A stretch of 49,547 nt of DNA. It comes from Methanocalculus taiwanensis (GTDB taxonomy: Archaea > Halobacteriota > Methanomicrobia > Methanomicrobiales > Methanocorpusculaceae). Made by a program: the position numbers and the translations under genes. Below are positions 9,096 to 18,373 of this stretch, piece after piece; position 1 is the stretch's first letter, and each line of letters begins with the position of its first letter. Under the pieces are notes generated by a model. That model made no database searches. It was not told the DNA's origin and was given only the letters and a program-made list of their open reading frames with translations. The stretch spans positions 1 to 49,547 of the forward strand of contig NZ_VOTZ01000019.1 in NCBI RefSeq assembly GCF_024372745.1. Direction: 5' to 3'.

Positions 9096-10866
9096 ACGCT
9101 CTCTCCATCACATTATCGTCAATATTTCTCTCCTTAAGCATTCTCGGTTCATCGGCAACTACCTTCACCATATGCCTGCCTGGTGTCGTGTAGATCGGGA
9201 TGATGATCTGCCTGCTGCTCTCTGCTGTAACCCCATCATTGATCCGCATTACCGCAGCCCGCTCACCATCAATATAGACGACAACCTCAAATGCCAATGC
9301 ATCGCTCCCACCATTATTCCTGATTGTAACGGGGAGATCATAGGCAACATATCCCCCATCTGCCGAAGCTGCAGGTACCATCAGCCCAACAGAGGAGAGA
9401 ATGATCATCCCTGTCAGAAGAGGTGCCATAATCTTCCCTGCATTCTGACGGGTAATCAGAAATGCCAGAAAAACACTGATAATGACAACGCATCCGTGAA
9501 TTGGACTTTGCTCTGAACGAATGGGGGCATCATCTCCGGCTCGGCGCGGCTCAAGGATCATCACAGCCAGATCAGGAGGCGATCCGACGGTGATCTCACG
9601 GTTCGCTTCATTATTGCTCACATCCCTATCGCCTCCAGCTTCAACAGTTACAGAAAGGGTAATCCTTCCAGAGGCAGGCTTCCAGGGAACAGAGACGGAA
9701 GCGACTCCATCATGGGATAGTAATACCATCTCACGTCCAAACTCAATGCCATCTGACCTGAAGATCACCGTTGCCGGATCATCAGGAATCCCCCCATAAT
9801 TCCTGATATCGGCTGTCACCGTCGCAGTCTCTCCTGCATATGCATTGGCGATCTCTATGCCGGCAACTGCCAGATCCGGAGCTATCGTTCCAGAACTCTT
9901 TTTAAGAGTCATAACGGCAAGCAATGGGTGCATATAATCCTCCCCCTCAACAAAGGATCCAGTTGTTTTGATCTCTCCGTCAAAATCGAGATCACGACCC
10001 CGCTCAAAGGTGATCTCATTTCTCTCCCTGACAAAAGCGGTCACATCGAACCGCTCAGCATCTATATAGCGGGATGGAATCCCCTCACCGCCGGTTGCTG
10101 AGAATGAGCGTTCATTTCCGATATCGCGGGAACCATCCGGGAGTTCAACACCGAGATCATAACCATTGATAAGAAGATAGTCGGGCTGGCCGGCATTTGT
10201 TGCGCTAAGTGTAATAAAGAGTTCGGCAGATTTCAACCCCTCGAGATCTGCCCCTTCAAATACTGTCGTCGATGAATCCTTCCGGGTGGGGTTTGTTCCG
10301 GCCCATCCCTCTCCATGGAGATTCTCGTTCCCTTCTGCGATCCAGTACTGTAACCTGCCGGAAGACGGATCTTCCACCCCGGCAACGACGATTACGCAAT
10401 ATACTCGTCCATCAAGCCGGTTCCCCGCTTCTCCACGGCTTGTGGTCACCGAAACAAGGTTCTGGCCTGAACGCATCAGATCAGTTGCATCATAGGCGAT
10501 CCAATAGGATCCATGGCTTGCAACATAGACATCGCGGTTCCGGTCCCTATCCCCTTCAAGCTGGTATATCACCTTCTGGAGATTGTTCACGGTTATCTCG
10601 GCACGTCCGGTATACTTCTCGGTTCCACCCCACACACCGGCATAGATCCGTGAAAAGACCGGCTTTGAGGGGAGGGTGAAGCGGAGATCAACAGGTGGTG
10701 TATCCAGGCCATATGTCCCAAAATAGAGAATATCACCGTTCATCTCACCCTGGATCACCGGCTCGACCGGGATACCTTCCCATGCATAGATGGCTGATGC
10801 TGTCGGACAGAAGAGCAATGCTATGACGAGGATAAGGAGGGTCCATGAGTGAGTATTACGTATCAT
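9082..10866 (-). CDS. DUF3344-CARDB surface protein with an internal membrane hairpin
   Basis: 594 residues. Signal peptide about 1-25 (ILVIALLFCPTASA). DUF3344-type module about 30-340 with FSRIYAGVWGG and YWIAEGNENL. A CARDB-like Ig domain about 345-440 (PDLAVAGIEIANAYAGETATV). Two closely spaced membrane segments about 457-472 (CVVIISVFLAFLI) and 480-498 (a helix ending MVPAASADGG). Then a second CARDB-like domain to the C-terminus (LPVTIRNNGGSDALAFEVVV). The second membrane segment with its AASA end looks like a complete signal peptide, so the gene may be a fusion of two exported proteins, or the protein loops through the membrane. It is the first gene of the five-gene operon. CARDB domains are adhesion-like Ig folds. 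Confidence 0.87.
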   Translation of the reverse strand: MIRNTHSWTLLILVIALLFCPTASAIYAWEGIPVEPVIQGEMNGDILYFGTYGLDTPPVDLRFTLPSKPVFSRIYAGVWGGTEKYTGRAEITVNNLQKVIYQLEGDRDRNRDVYVASHGSYWIAYDATDLMRSGQNLVSVTTSRGEAGNRLDGRVYCVIVVAGVEDPSSGRLQYWIAEGNENLHGEGWAGTNPTRKDSSTTVFEGADLEGLKSAELFITLSATNAGQPDYLLINGYDLGVELPDGSRDIGNERSFSATGGEGIPSRYIDAERFDVTAFVRERNEITFERGRDLDFDGEIKTTGSFVEGEDYMHPLLAVMTLKKSSGTIAPDLAVAGIEIANAYAGETATVTADIRNYGGIPDDPATVIFRSDGIEFGREMVLLSHDGVASVSVPWKPASGRITLSVTVEAGGDRDVSNNEANREITVGSPPDLAVMILEPRRAGDDAPIRSEQSPIHGCVVIISVFLAFLITRQNAGKIMAPLLTGMIILSSVGLMVPAASADGGYVAYDLPVTIRNNGGSDALAFEVVVYIDGERAAVMRINDGVTAESSRQIIIPIYTTPGRHMVKVVADEPRMLKERNIDDNVMERAYVFP

Positions 10867-11000
10867 GAAATAATGTTACTCGTCAATACTAAATAATGAT
10901 TCTTTCATAGGAAATAAACTCAATAAATACATAACAAATATCATATCACACAGATTCTATCGATGTTTCCATGGTAAAACTGATCATATAATTATCATCA

Positions 11001-14000
11001 CTATCGTTTTATCTTCTCCCGAACCTCATCCAGACTCATCATATGGATACTTCCACCCTGCATCTGACCATTCTCCCCATCCATCTGATCCTCAAGCCAC
11101 CCTTCTGTCTCAAGGTATGCCTCCCTGAGACCTGAAGAGAGCTCAGGATCGGGGGTCCAGAGACCTCTGGCCTCTGCTTCAAGCAGCCGCCTCCCAATCT
11201 CTTCAAGGGCAAATGGGTTATTATCCCGGAAGAATGCACGATTCTCTTCATCAAGAATAAAAGTCCGGGTGATATCATCAAAGATTCGATCATCAACCTC
11301 CCCGGTTGATGCCTCCCACCCATAGATAGTTCCAACTCTCTTTGCAATATCGCCGGCACCTTTGTACCCATGCCGTTTCATGCCTTCAATCCAGGCAGGG
11401 TTTAGGATCTTTGATCTGACAACCCTACGGATCTCTTCCGCGAGTGTCCGTACTTCAACCCGTGACGGGGTGCGGGTATCACCATAGTAAGATTCTATCC
11501 GCTTTCCTGACAGGTGCCGAGCCGCTGCCGTCATCCCTCCATGAGTGCCGAAATAACAGCAGCACCCGGTGAGATCGTACTCATCTGTTGCGGTCTTGTT
11601 GAAGGTTGCCTGGACTGTTGCCAGTAGGGCAGAGAAACCCAAAAGATCCTGGCTCCCGGAATCCCCGTTCCCATACGAGTATCCGTTCCACTCGATGAAG
11701 ATCTGAGAGAGATCCTTCTCGTCTTTCCATGCAGATGCAAATACTGCAAGATTAATCCCATTGCCATAGGTTCCGGGACGGCTTGAATAGAGCCGGCGTG
11801 ACGTCCCGCTCTCCAGCGTATGTGCACGAATCGGGTTCTCTTCATCTGACTCATCAAGTTCCGAGACAGCGGTGAATGCACGATCGAGCAGTTCAATTGC
11901 TGAGAAGAAACAGTCGCGGAGGATAGCGGATACACGGATCGTCACATCGACTCTGGGCCTTCCTAGTTGATGAACCGGAATAATCTCAAAAGAAACAACC
12001 TTTCCTGCCTTCCAGATCGGCCTGACCCCGATAAGATGCAGGATCTGGGCAAACTGTTCGCCATCAGCCCACATCAGATCCGTAGACTGCCAGTACATTG
12101 CAACCGAACGCGGATAGGCGCCATGCTCCTCTATAAATGTTGCCAGGAGGGCATCGGTCAGCCGCTGTCCGACCATCCATGCAGCCTTTGTTGGTACTGT
12201 TGCCGGATCGAGTGAGTAAAAGTTCCTCCCGGTCGGGAGGATATCTGGTCTCCCCCGTGTTATCAGACCTGAGGGGCCCGGGGCGATGAATCCTCCATCC
12301 AGGCCACTCAGGAGGGCTCCCATCTCATCTGAATCATCAATCCCTTCATTTAAGCTCCGGATAAGCTCGGCCATAAGGATGATCTGAACCCGTGTGCCGG
12401 GAAGAGGGTGTCGCCCGCACGCTGCCTGAACTGCATCGTCCTCGGTAGCACCTTCCAGAATGGCCTGTACAAAAACATATTCGCCCAACTCACGTTTCTC
12501 AGGGGACTCATTTTGGTAATCTGATCCGAAGAGGGCAGATGAGAGGGCATCATCAAACCGTGCAGCTGCATGAATGAAACGGGCACGATCCTCACCAGAC
12601 GGGCGTTCCCCGAAGATATGCATGCCATCAGGGATACGCGTAGATGAGATTCTGCCAAGGATTTGGTGAACCCGCTCAATGAATGCATGGAACCCGAGGT
12701 GGCCAACCGGCATGTCAGTCTCTTCTGCAAGACCAGCGGCGGTGACCGCATCTTTGATGAGATGCTGAAGGTCATGTGCCCGTACAGGATCACTTGTTTT
12801 TGCACGGGTATACTCATCAAGGAGGGTTTCAAGTTCCTTCAGCTCACCATAGAGGCCGGATGCCTGCATCACCGTCTGCATATGGTCAATCAGAGTCGCA
12901 GCAGCCCGCCGTTTTGCGATTGTTCCCTCAGGAGGGTTATCGGCATTATAAATATACAGGTGTGGCACTGTGCCGATCATATTGTCCGGGAAACAGCTAT
13001 CCGAGGGTGCTGCCGATTTTCCGGGGAGGAATTCCAGATTCCCGTGAGTCCCGACATGGATGATCATATCTGCCCCAAAAACCCGTTCAAGCCAGCGGTA
13101 TGTGGCAAGGTACTGGTGAGTTGGTGGCACCTCCGGATCATGGAGGAGTTTACATACAGATCCGTCGCACCGTGATCCTGCACACCCTCGTTTTGGCTGA
13201 ACACAGACGATGGCATTTCCATAGGATACACCCGTAACGATGATCTGGTTGTTATACACCATCGCCGGAGGAATCCCATCGATCTCCTCTCCAGGCGGCG
13301 AACCCCATGCCTCTGTCATTCTGGTTCTGACAGAGCTATCCAGTTCGTCGAACCACCCGAGATATTCATCCAGATCAATGAGAGCAAGGGCACCACCTGA
13401 GCGGACGATTGAAGCAGCCGTCGTCCATCTGAATTCACTGATCGCCCGACGTTCCAGTATTGTATCGATTAATTTCTTTCCATCTGACGGAGGATCAACA
13501 GCGTAGCCTTCCTTCTCCATCCGTTTGAGTATCCGGGCGGTGCTCTCCAGTGTATCGAGATGAGCACCTGCCCCGACTGTTGCCTCAACCGAGGAGCAGG
13601 GCTTGTTATGAAGGATGATAGCAACTCTCCGTTCTGAGGGGGCTTTTGTCTGGAGTGTTAACCATGAATGTGCCCGGGCAGCGATCCGGTTTATACGCTC
13701 ATCAATTGGATCATGGGTGCCGAATGCTACATTCACTTCTTCGGATCCGAATGGAAGCATCTCGATCATGCCCTGCATCTCAGGGAGGGCGACACTCCAT
13801 GCGAGCTCCATCGATGGCAGGCCGAGTGATGAATCAAGCCACTCCTGCTGAGTCTGATGGTAGAGGAGGAGCGGATGGATGACCGGAACATTCAGATCTT
13901 TGAAGCAACCTTCGGCAGCGCCCTGAATCCCGGATCGGAAGACCGGCTGGAGATTGATAATAACGCCCACATCAGATCCAAACCAATCCGCTGCCACCTC

Positions 14001-14648
14001 TGGCCCGGGACGTGCACCCAGTTCAGTATCCCCGCCTGAGAGGCAGAAGATTGCGATAACATCAGCATATGCCTCGATTTTTCGTATGAGGGCATCCACC
14101 GCCATTGTATCGCCATTTGCCCAGTAGGTTCGGGAGAAGACGATTCCGATTGTTCCCGTATGTCTTTTTGGTTTCAATCGCCAGTAATGATTTGGATCTG
14201 CTGATGCTTCGGCAAGATCGGGGTGATAGATCCCTTCCCAAGGCAGAATCTCAGGGGGTTCGGGGATAGATGCATCCCCTGAGACAACTTTTCGGAGTAG
14301 TCGGATCATCCGCCGGTAATTCTCCTCCCCGCCATGGGTTGCGTATGCTGATACGGCAGAGACGACAGGATAGGGAACCGTTGATAAGGTCCAGAATGCC
14401 TGATCATAGCCGAAGGAGATGATAGGGAGATCATTTCTGATATGGGGAATGAGATCATCCCAAATGGCATGCTGGGACGGGTGGAGAAGGATGATATCAG
14501 CATCCTGCTGGTACTGAAGAAATGCATTTCTGGCGTGTGATTCGGTGATCTCATGAGTTCCCATGACAGATAGTTCGACAGATTCAGCCCTTGCCGCCTG
14601 AGTTAGAAGGACTGCATCTGACCCCCAGACGATCGCGGCTATCTTCAT
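11001..14648 (-). CDS. cobN: Cobaltochelatase, CobN subunit
   Basis: 1215 residues, the normal length of the large chelatase subunit. Conserved CobN/BchH phrases are visible: HVGTHGNLEFLPGKS near the middle, the following YIYNADNPPEGTIAKRRA, PTGRNFYSLDPATVPTKAA, and LMWADGEQFAQILHLIGVRPIW. The family inserts Co2+ (CobN) or Mg2+ (BchH) into tetrapyrroles with AAA+ and vWA partners; the fused partner is encoded divergently at 18374. Its ATG overlaps the upstream ABC ATPase stop by 4 bp, making it the last gene of an importer operon. Methanogens generally insert cobalt early with CbiX/CfbA-type enzymes, so the substrate of this late-type chelatase is uncertain. CobN by similarity is secure; the exact metal and tetrapyrrole are not. 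Confidence 0.92.
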   Translation of the reverse strand: MKIAAIVWGSDAVLLTQAARAESVELSVMGTHEITESHARNAFLQYQQDADIILLHPSQHAIWDDLIPHIRNDLPIISFGYDQAFWTLSTVPYPVVSAVSAYATHGGEENYRRMIRLLRKVVSGDASIPEPPEILPWEGIYHPDLAEASADPNHYWRLKPKRHTGTIGIVFSRTYWANGDTMAVDALIRKIEAYADVIAIFCLSGGDTELGARPGPEVAADWFGSDVGVIINLQPVFRSGIQGAAEGCFKDLNVPVIHPLLLYHQTQQEWLDSSLGLPSMELAWSVALPEMQGMIEMLPFGSEEVNVAFGTHDPIDERINRIAARAHSWLTLQTKAPSERRVAIILHNKPCSSVEATVGAGAHLDTLESTARILKRMEKEGYAVDPPSDGKKLIDTILERRAISEFRWTTAASIVRSGGALALIDLDEYLGWFDELDSSVRTRMTEAWGSPPGEEIDGIPPAMVYNNQIIVTGVSYGNAIVCVQPKRGCAGSRCDGSVCKLLHDPEVPPTHQYLATYRWLERVFGADMIIHVGTHGNLEFLPGKSAAPSDSCFPDNMIGTVPHLYIYNADNPPEGTIAKRRAAATLIDHMQTVMQASGLYGELKELETLLDEYTRAKTSDPVRAHDLQHLIKDAVTAAGLAEETDMPVGHLGFHAFIERVHQILGRISSTRIPDGMHIFGERPSGEDRARFIHAAARFDDALSSALFGSDYQNESPEKRELGEYVFVQAILEGATEDDAVQAACGRHPLPGTRVQIILMAELIRSLNEGIDDSDEMGALLSGLDGGFIAPGPSGLITRGRPDILPTGRNFYSLDPATVPTKAAWMVGQRLTDALLATFIEEHGAYPRSVAMYWQSTDLMWADGEQFAQILHLIGVRPIWKAGKVVSFEIIPVHQLGRPRVDVTIRVSAILRDCFFSAIELLDRAFTAVSELDESDEENPIRAHTLESGTSRRLYSSRPGTYGNGINLAVFASAWKDEKDLSQIFIEWNGYSYGNGDSGSQDLLGFSALLATVQATFNKTATDEYDLTGCCCYFGTHGGMTAAARHLSGKRIESYYGDTRTPSRVEVRTLAEEIRRVVRSKILNPAWIEGMKRHGYKGAGDIAKRVGTIYGWEASTGEVDDRIFDDITRTFILDEENRAFFRDNNPFALEEIGRRLLEAEARGLWTPDPELSSGLREAYLETEGWLEDQMDGENGQMQGGSIHMMSLDEVREKIKR

Positions 14649-15430
14649 GGGATCACGTCAGCTATCGGGTGTAGCGGGGTCACGATCAAGCCCGCCTCGG
14701 GATCACGAAATATCTTTGCATCCACGCGATAGACCTCGCGGATCCGCTCCTGTGTGATGAGTTCTTCAGGGCTTCCATATCCGACAATCAATCCATTATG
14801 AAGCATCATCAGCTGATCGGCATAGCGTGCAGCAATCGTCAGATCATGCACCGCCATTATTACGGTTATCCCGGTTTTTCTTGAGAGACGATGGATCATT
14901 GCAAGCGCTTCTAACTGATGATGGATATCCAGGCTGTTGGTGGGTTCATCCAGAAGCAGAATCCTCGGATCCTGTGCAACTGCACGTGCAATCAATACCT
15001 TCTGCTGCTGGCCGCCTGAGAGCTCGTTGAACTCCCGATCTGCGAGATGATCGACTTTGAGTAGCTGGATTGCCTCTTCGACCAGGGAGAGATCCTCTTT
15101 CCGTGATTGCCATCCCATATGAGGTGTCCTCCCCATCATAACGACATCAAATACTGTAGCAGCAGCGATTTTTGCCCCAATCTGGGGCACATATCCGATA
15201 ATTTCTGCAAGCTCCCTCCTTCCCAGATCACGGATATGCTTCCCATTGATCAGGATCGCACCACTTGGATGGAGGATACGATCCAGGCACCTGATGAGGG
15301 TGGTCTTACCTGAGCCATTTGGCCCGACGATACAGAGTACAGTCCCTTCTCCAACAGTGAAGTTCAGGCCATGCAGTATCCGGGTGCTCTGATATGAAAA
15401 ATCCAGAGAATCAACAGTGATTGTTACCAA
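14645..15430 (-). CDS. FecE/BtuD-type ABC importer ATPase
   Basis: 261 residues, typical of metal-siderophore/cobalamin importer ATPases. Walker A GPNGSGKTT (about 35-43), Q-loop IGYVPQIGAKIA, signature LSGGQQQKVLIARAVAQ, Walker B ILLLDEPTNSLD, H-loop MAVHDLTIAARYAD. The C-terminal AKIFRDPEAGLIVTPLHP resembles the tail of this family. It overlaps the permease upstream by 7 bp and CobN downstream by 4 bp. Likely substrate is an iron, cobalt or corrinoid complex; the CobN neighbour favours cobalt or a tetrapyrrole, by inference. Confidence 0.94.
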   Translation of the reverse strand: MVTITVDSLDFSYQSTRILHGLNFTVGEGTVLCIVGPNGSGKTTLIRCLDRILHPSGAILINGKHIRDLGRRELAEIIGYVPQIGAKIAAATVFDVVMMGRTPHMGWQSRKEDLSLVEEAIQLLKVDHLADREFNELSGGQQQKVLIARAVAQDPRILLLDEPTNSLDIHHQLEALAMIHRLSRKTGITVIMAVHDLTIAARYADQLMMLHNGLIVGYGSPEELITQERIREVYRVDAKIFRDPEAGLIVTPLHPIADVIP

Positions 15431-16473
15431 TAGTCTCGCCTCCTGCGTAGGAAAAGATAGAGGAAGAATGGAACGCCAAGGAATGCCGTCATAATCCCAA
15501 CCGGGAGGATCATTGGGGCCATAATGGTCCTGCCGATGCTGTCGGCACCAAGCAGAATAACTGCACCCATGAGTGCAGTTCCGGGAATGAGGAAACGGTT
15601 ATCGCCCCCGATCATCATCCGGGTAATGTGCGGTGCAACCAGGCCGATGAACCCTATGGTGCCTGTGAAGCAGATCACGCCAGCTGTCAGGAGTGATGCA
15701 CCACCCATTCCGATTAACCTGACATGTTCAACAGCCACACCGAGGCTTGTTGCAGTTTCATCACCTGCTGCCAGGGCATTGATGCTCCGTGCAAAGAAGA
15801 TTATGAGCGGGAAGGTGAAGAGGAAAATTACTGCTGCAATCGTCACTGTCTCCCAGGTGGAACGTCCCAGGCTTCCGAACATCCAGAAGACGACTGCATG
15901 CACATCTTCAGAGGTGCCGATATACTGGAGAAAACTCGTAAGAGAGGAGAAGAGATACATGATCGCAATCCCGGCCATGATCATCGTTTCCGGAGTGATC
16001 CCCCGAACCTGCGCAAGACCATAGACGAGGGCAGCGGCAATGAGGGTGAAGAGGAAGGCATTTGCTGCAATGAGATAGCCTCCGGCGACAACGCCTGCAC
16101 CGAGTATGATAGCAAGGGATGCCCCGAAACTTGCGGCTGAGGCAATACCCAGGGTAAAGGGGCTTGCAAGTGGGTTCCTTAGAATTCCCTGCATCACAGC
16201 ACCGGCAACCCCAAGTGCAGCTCCTGTCAGAATTCCCATCAGGATTCGGGGAAGGCGGTAATCCCAGACGATTGTGGCCGCCTCAGTTCCGGTTCCAGGC
16301 CCTGCAAAGATCGTGGCATAGACCTCTATGACACTGATCGGATAGGATCCAAGTGTCGCAGCAACACCGATGAGGGTGAGAAGAACTGCAGTGAGGAGGA
16401 TGAGGGTGATGATTCTTCCATGTATCCTCTTAATATAACCTTCCAGAATCCTGCTTTGTTCCATATGATTCAC
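15424..16473 (-). CDS. FecCD/BtuC-type ABC importer permease
   Basis: 349 residues with about ten predicted membrane helices, typical of FecCD permeases. Family phrases seen: YRLPRILMGILTGAALGVAGAVMQGILRNPLA, TLGIASAASFGASLAI, FWMFGSLGRSTWETV, ATSLGVAVEHVRLIGM and GTIGFIGLVAPHITRMMIG. It starts with a short cytoplasmic segment. It overlaps the binding-protein gene by 4 bp. It works with the adjacent ATPase and binding protein to import a chelated metal or corrinoid. Confidence 0.95.
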   Translation of the reverse strand: MNHMEQSRILEGYIKRIHGRIITLILLTAVLLTLIGVAATLGSYPISVIEVYATIFAGPGTGTEAATIVWDYRLPRILMGILTGAALGVAGAVMQGILRNPLASPFTLGIASAASFGASLAIILGAGVVAGGYLIAANAFLFTLIAAALVYGLAQVRGITPETMIMAGIAIMYLFSSLTSFLQYIGTSEDVHAVVFWMFGSLGRSTWETVTIAAVIFLFTFPLIIFFARSINALAAGDETATSLGVAVEHVRLIGMGGASLLTAGVICFTGTIGFIGLVAPHITRMMIGGDNRFLIPGTALMGAVILLGADSIGRTIMAPMILPVGIMTAFLGVPFFLYLFLRRRRDYW

Positions 16474-17618
16474 CGTTTTGGATAATAGAAGGTACCCTCT
16501 TCTTTGATCTCTTTGCCAGTGTGGGTGAATCGATCCAGATATTCAGAATGAATGGCATCAGGGTCGATATCTGCAAAGAGATCCGGATAAAGCCATGAGG
16601 CAACCTTCACAAGAGAGGCGGGGGATGATGTTCCGAATCCATATGCTGATGAGATGACATAGATCCGTTCATCTCTGATCGCAGGTATGCGATTAAAACC
16701 CGGCATCTTTATCACATCATCCCATGCTTCATGGAAGTATTCCTCCTCACCGAGGACATAGCCTCCTTTTGGTGACCAGATCAGGATCACGTCAGGCTTC
16801 TGGGCAATTACCCATTCATTCTCAACATCTGCATATCCTGTTACCCGATCCCCTGCAATATTGATGCCACCCGCAGTAACGATGATATCATGTAACCCTG
16901 TCCCTTCAGACATGGTTCTCCGTCCTGTGCTCTTACCTGCTCCATAATCCACAAATACCCGGGTTCTTTCTTCCTCCGGGATGGTCATGACCCGCTCCTG
17001 TACAAGAGTATGTATCTTATCGTACCATTCAAGATATGCCGCCGCTTTTTCTGAATCGCCTGTTATATAGGATAGCCGGCTGAATTCATCCCTGAATGTT
17101 TCTGCCTTATAGAGATCCATCCTTATGACCGTAATCCGTTTCGGGAGATGGCGATCGAGCTTCTCAGCATCTGGCCAGAGTACATATGAGATGAGCAGAT
17201 CCGGCCTGAGTGCAAGAATGGTTTCGATATCAGGTTCATTATACTTCCCTATATTCGTCCGAAGGGCAAGATCAGGGAACTGAAGCGGTGTCTTCACAAC
17301 CGTATCTCCAACCCCGATAACCTGAGTGCCAAGGCCGATTACTGAGAGAACATCAGCGGCATTTGAATTCATTGCGATTATCCGATCCGGTGGTCGGTAT
17401 AGAACAATCTCCACACCTGCTGAGTCTGTAATGCTCCGTGGATAGGAAGGATAGAGTGCTGCTGCATCACGGAGGAGATCAATACCCGGACCATCCCCCT
17501 TCAGTGTTGCCAGTATCCCCTCTGCAAGGAGTTGATGTGAGTCGTCGCTCGCGGCTCCAAGAGATGAAACTGGTGCAATCAGAAGAAGGATGAGTGTGAG
17601 AGCGCCGAATCCTTTCAT
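16470..17618 (-). CDS. ABC importer substrate-binding protein (Fe/Co/corrinoid type)
   Basis: 382 residues. Signal peptide about 1-22 (LILLLIAPVSSLGAAS). An unusual segment of about 40 residues precedes the periplasmic binding domain, which starts near SITDSAGVEIVLYRPPDRIIAMNSNAADVL and continues through the BtuF/FepB-like YNEPDIETILALRPDLLISY and the C-terminal PGFNRIPAIRDERIYVIS. No lipobox or C-terminal anchor is seen, so anchoring may be by the uncleaved N-terminal helix. It overlaps its neighbours by 4 bp on each side, within the importer-cobN operon. Confidence 0.92.
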   Translation of the reverse strand: MKGFGALTLILLLIAPVSSLGAASDDSHQLLAEGILATLKGDGPGIDLLRDAAALYPSYPRSITDSAGVEIVLYRPPDRIIAMNSNAADVLSVIGLGTQVIGVGDTVVKTPLQFPDLALRTNIGKYNEPDIETILALRPDLLISYVLWPDAEKLDRHLPKRITVIRMDLYKAETFRDEFSRLSYITGDSEKAAAYLEWYDKIHTLVQERVMTIPEEERTRVFVDYGAGKSTGRRTMSEGTGLHDIIVTAGGINIAGDRVTGYADVENEWVIAQKPDVILIWSPKGGYVLGEEEYFHEAWDDVIKMPGFNRIPAIRDERIYVISSAYGFGTSSPASLVKVASWLYPDLFADIDPDAIHSEYLDRFTHTGKEIKEEGTFYYPKR

Positions 17619-18040
17619 GCCTTGCGCCTCCGGACTATAAGCGCAGCTCCTGCTAACGCGGCGATGATGATGAGAAGCGGAACTGGAGATTGCTCTTTTG
17701 TAGGGCTGTTCTCATCAGAGAATATCAGGGTACTGCCTTGTATCTCTGGCTTGCCTGGGCCGCGCAGCGTATAGGTCACCATCTCATCTCCGATGACGGC
17801 AAAGAGAAGGCGTTTGTCTTCAATAATAGTTTGTTCAGGCGGGTGGCTGGTGTCAACGAACGTAAAGCCGGGCGGGATCTCTTCGGTGATCCCCATGATG
17901 ATACCCTCAGCCAGTTCAATCCGTACAGTCACTGTACCATCCCCATTCTCCGTAATGGAACGCTCAATTCCGGCGGATGCGATTCCTAAGCAGAGGAGGA
18001 TCATAAGAATCGTGAGAATGAGGCGCCGCGATAGAGTCAT
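17615..18040 (-). CDS. Small exported protein with C-terminal membrane anchor
   Basis: 141 residues: signal peptide (about 8-23), a beta-rich exposed domain (ERSITENGDGTVTVRIELAEG), a short linker, and a C-terminal membrane helix (PVPLLIIIAALAGAALIV) ending in RRRKA. This topology suits a protein anchored on the outer face of the membrane. It is the first gene of the importer-cobN operon (4-bp overlap with the binding protein), so it may help capture or hold the substrate. I do not recognise a named family. An A/T-rich TATA-like box at 18061-18070 lies 21-30 nt before the ATG and no ribosome binding site is visible, so the mRNA may be leaderless. Confidence 0.8.
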   Translation of the reverse strand: MTLSRRLILTILMILLCLGIASAGIERSITENGDGTVTVRIELAEGIIMGITEEIPPGFTFVDTSHPPEQTIIEDKRLLFAVIGDEMVTYTLRGPGKPEIQGSTLIFSDENSPTKEQSPVPLLIIIAALAGAALIVRRRKA

Positions 18041-18060
18041 ATAGAGTGGTTGGCGGGAAA

Positions 18061-18070
18061 ATATTAAAAA
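18061..18070 (-). promoter_or_regulatory. TATA-like box of the importer-cobN operon
   Basis: On the minus strand TTTTTAATAT lies 21-30 nt ahead of the ATG at 18040. That is the spacing expected for an archaeal promoter of a leaderless transcript. Weak evidence by itself, but no Shine-Dalgarno sequence competes. Confidence 0.45.
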
Positions 18071-18083
18071 TGTGCTATTTTGT

Positions 18084-18093
18084 ACAATATTGT
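18084..18093. promoter_or_regulatory. Palindrome ACAATATTGT beside the operon promoter
   Basis: A perfect 10-bp palindrome lies about 14 bp upstream of the TATA-like box of the importer-cobN operon. This is a position used by archaeal activators or repressors. The factor is unknown. Confidence 0.35.
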
Positions 18094-18120
18094 TCGATGA
18101 GCCAATGTATTTTAATATTA

Positions 18121-18136
18121 AATGATACGTAACATT
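18121..18136. promoter_or_regulatory. Inverted repeat AATG-a-TACGTA-a-CATT
   Basis: A 16-bp near-perfect palindrome in the divergent spacer between the importer-cobN operon and the chelatase gene. It contains ATGATACG, which recurs in a second inverted repeat at 18263-18286. A shared regulator of both units is plausible. Confidence 0.4.
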
Positions 18137-18262
18137 GAATGAAGAAAAGTAATGATGACTGATTTGTATTCTTACGGCTACTGTTTCAACTTAGTCCGGA
18201 TGCCGATCTCTCTCTGTACTGTACGTTCATTGGAAAAAGAGTCAAAACAAATTATTAGTCTT

Positions 18263-18286
18263 ATGATACGTTCTATAGCGTATTAT
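18263..18286. promoter_or_regulatory. Inverted repeat ATGATACG-N8-CGTATTAT
   Basis: Two 8-bp arms with one mismatch (ATGATACG at 18263-18270 and CGTATTAT at 18279-18286) are separated by 8 bp in the same divergent spacer. They lie about 55 bp upstream of the TATA-like box of the plus-strand chelatase gene. The shared ATGATACG with 18122-18129 suggests an operator pair. Confidence 0.4.
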
Positions 18287-18340
18287 TATAATTGATATTA
18301 CGAAAGATGCAATATGGTATGAAGCATAATTTTTTTGTGC

Positions 18341-18347
18341 ATAAATG
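18341..18347 (+). promoter_or_regulatory. TATA-like box of the chelatase gene
   Basis: ATAAATG at 18341 lies 27-33 nt before the ATG at 18374, with no ribosome binding site before the ATG, which is the layout of an archaeal leaderless gene. Confidence 0.4.
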
Positions 18348-18373
18348 GTATTAACTAATAAGATAATAGTAAA

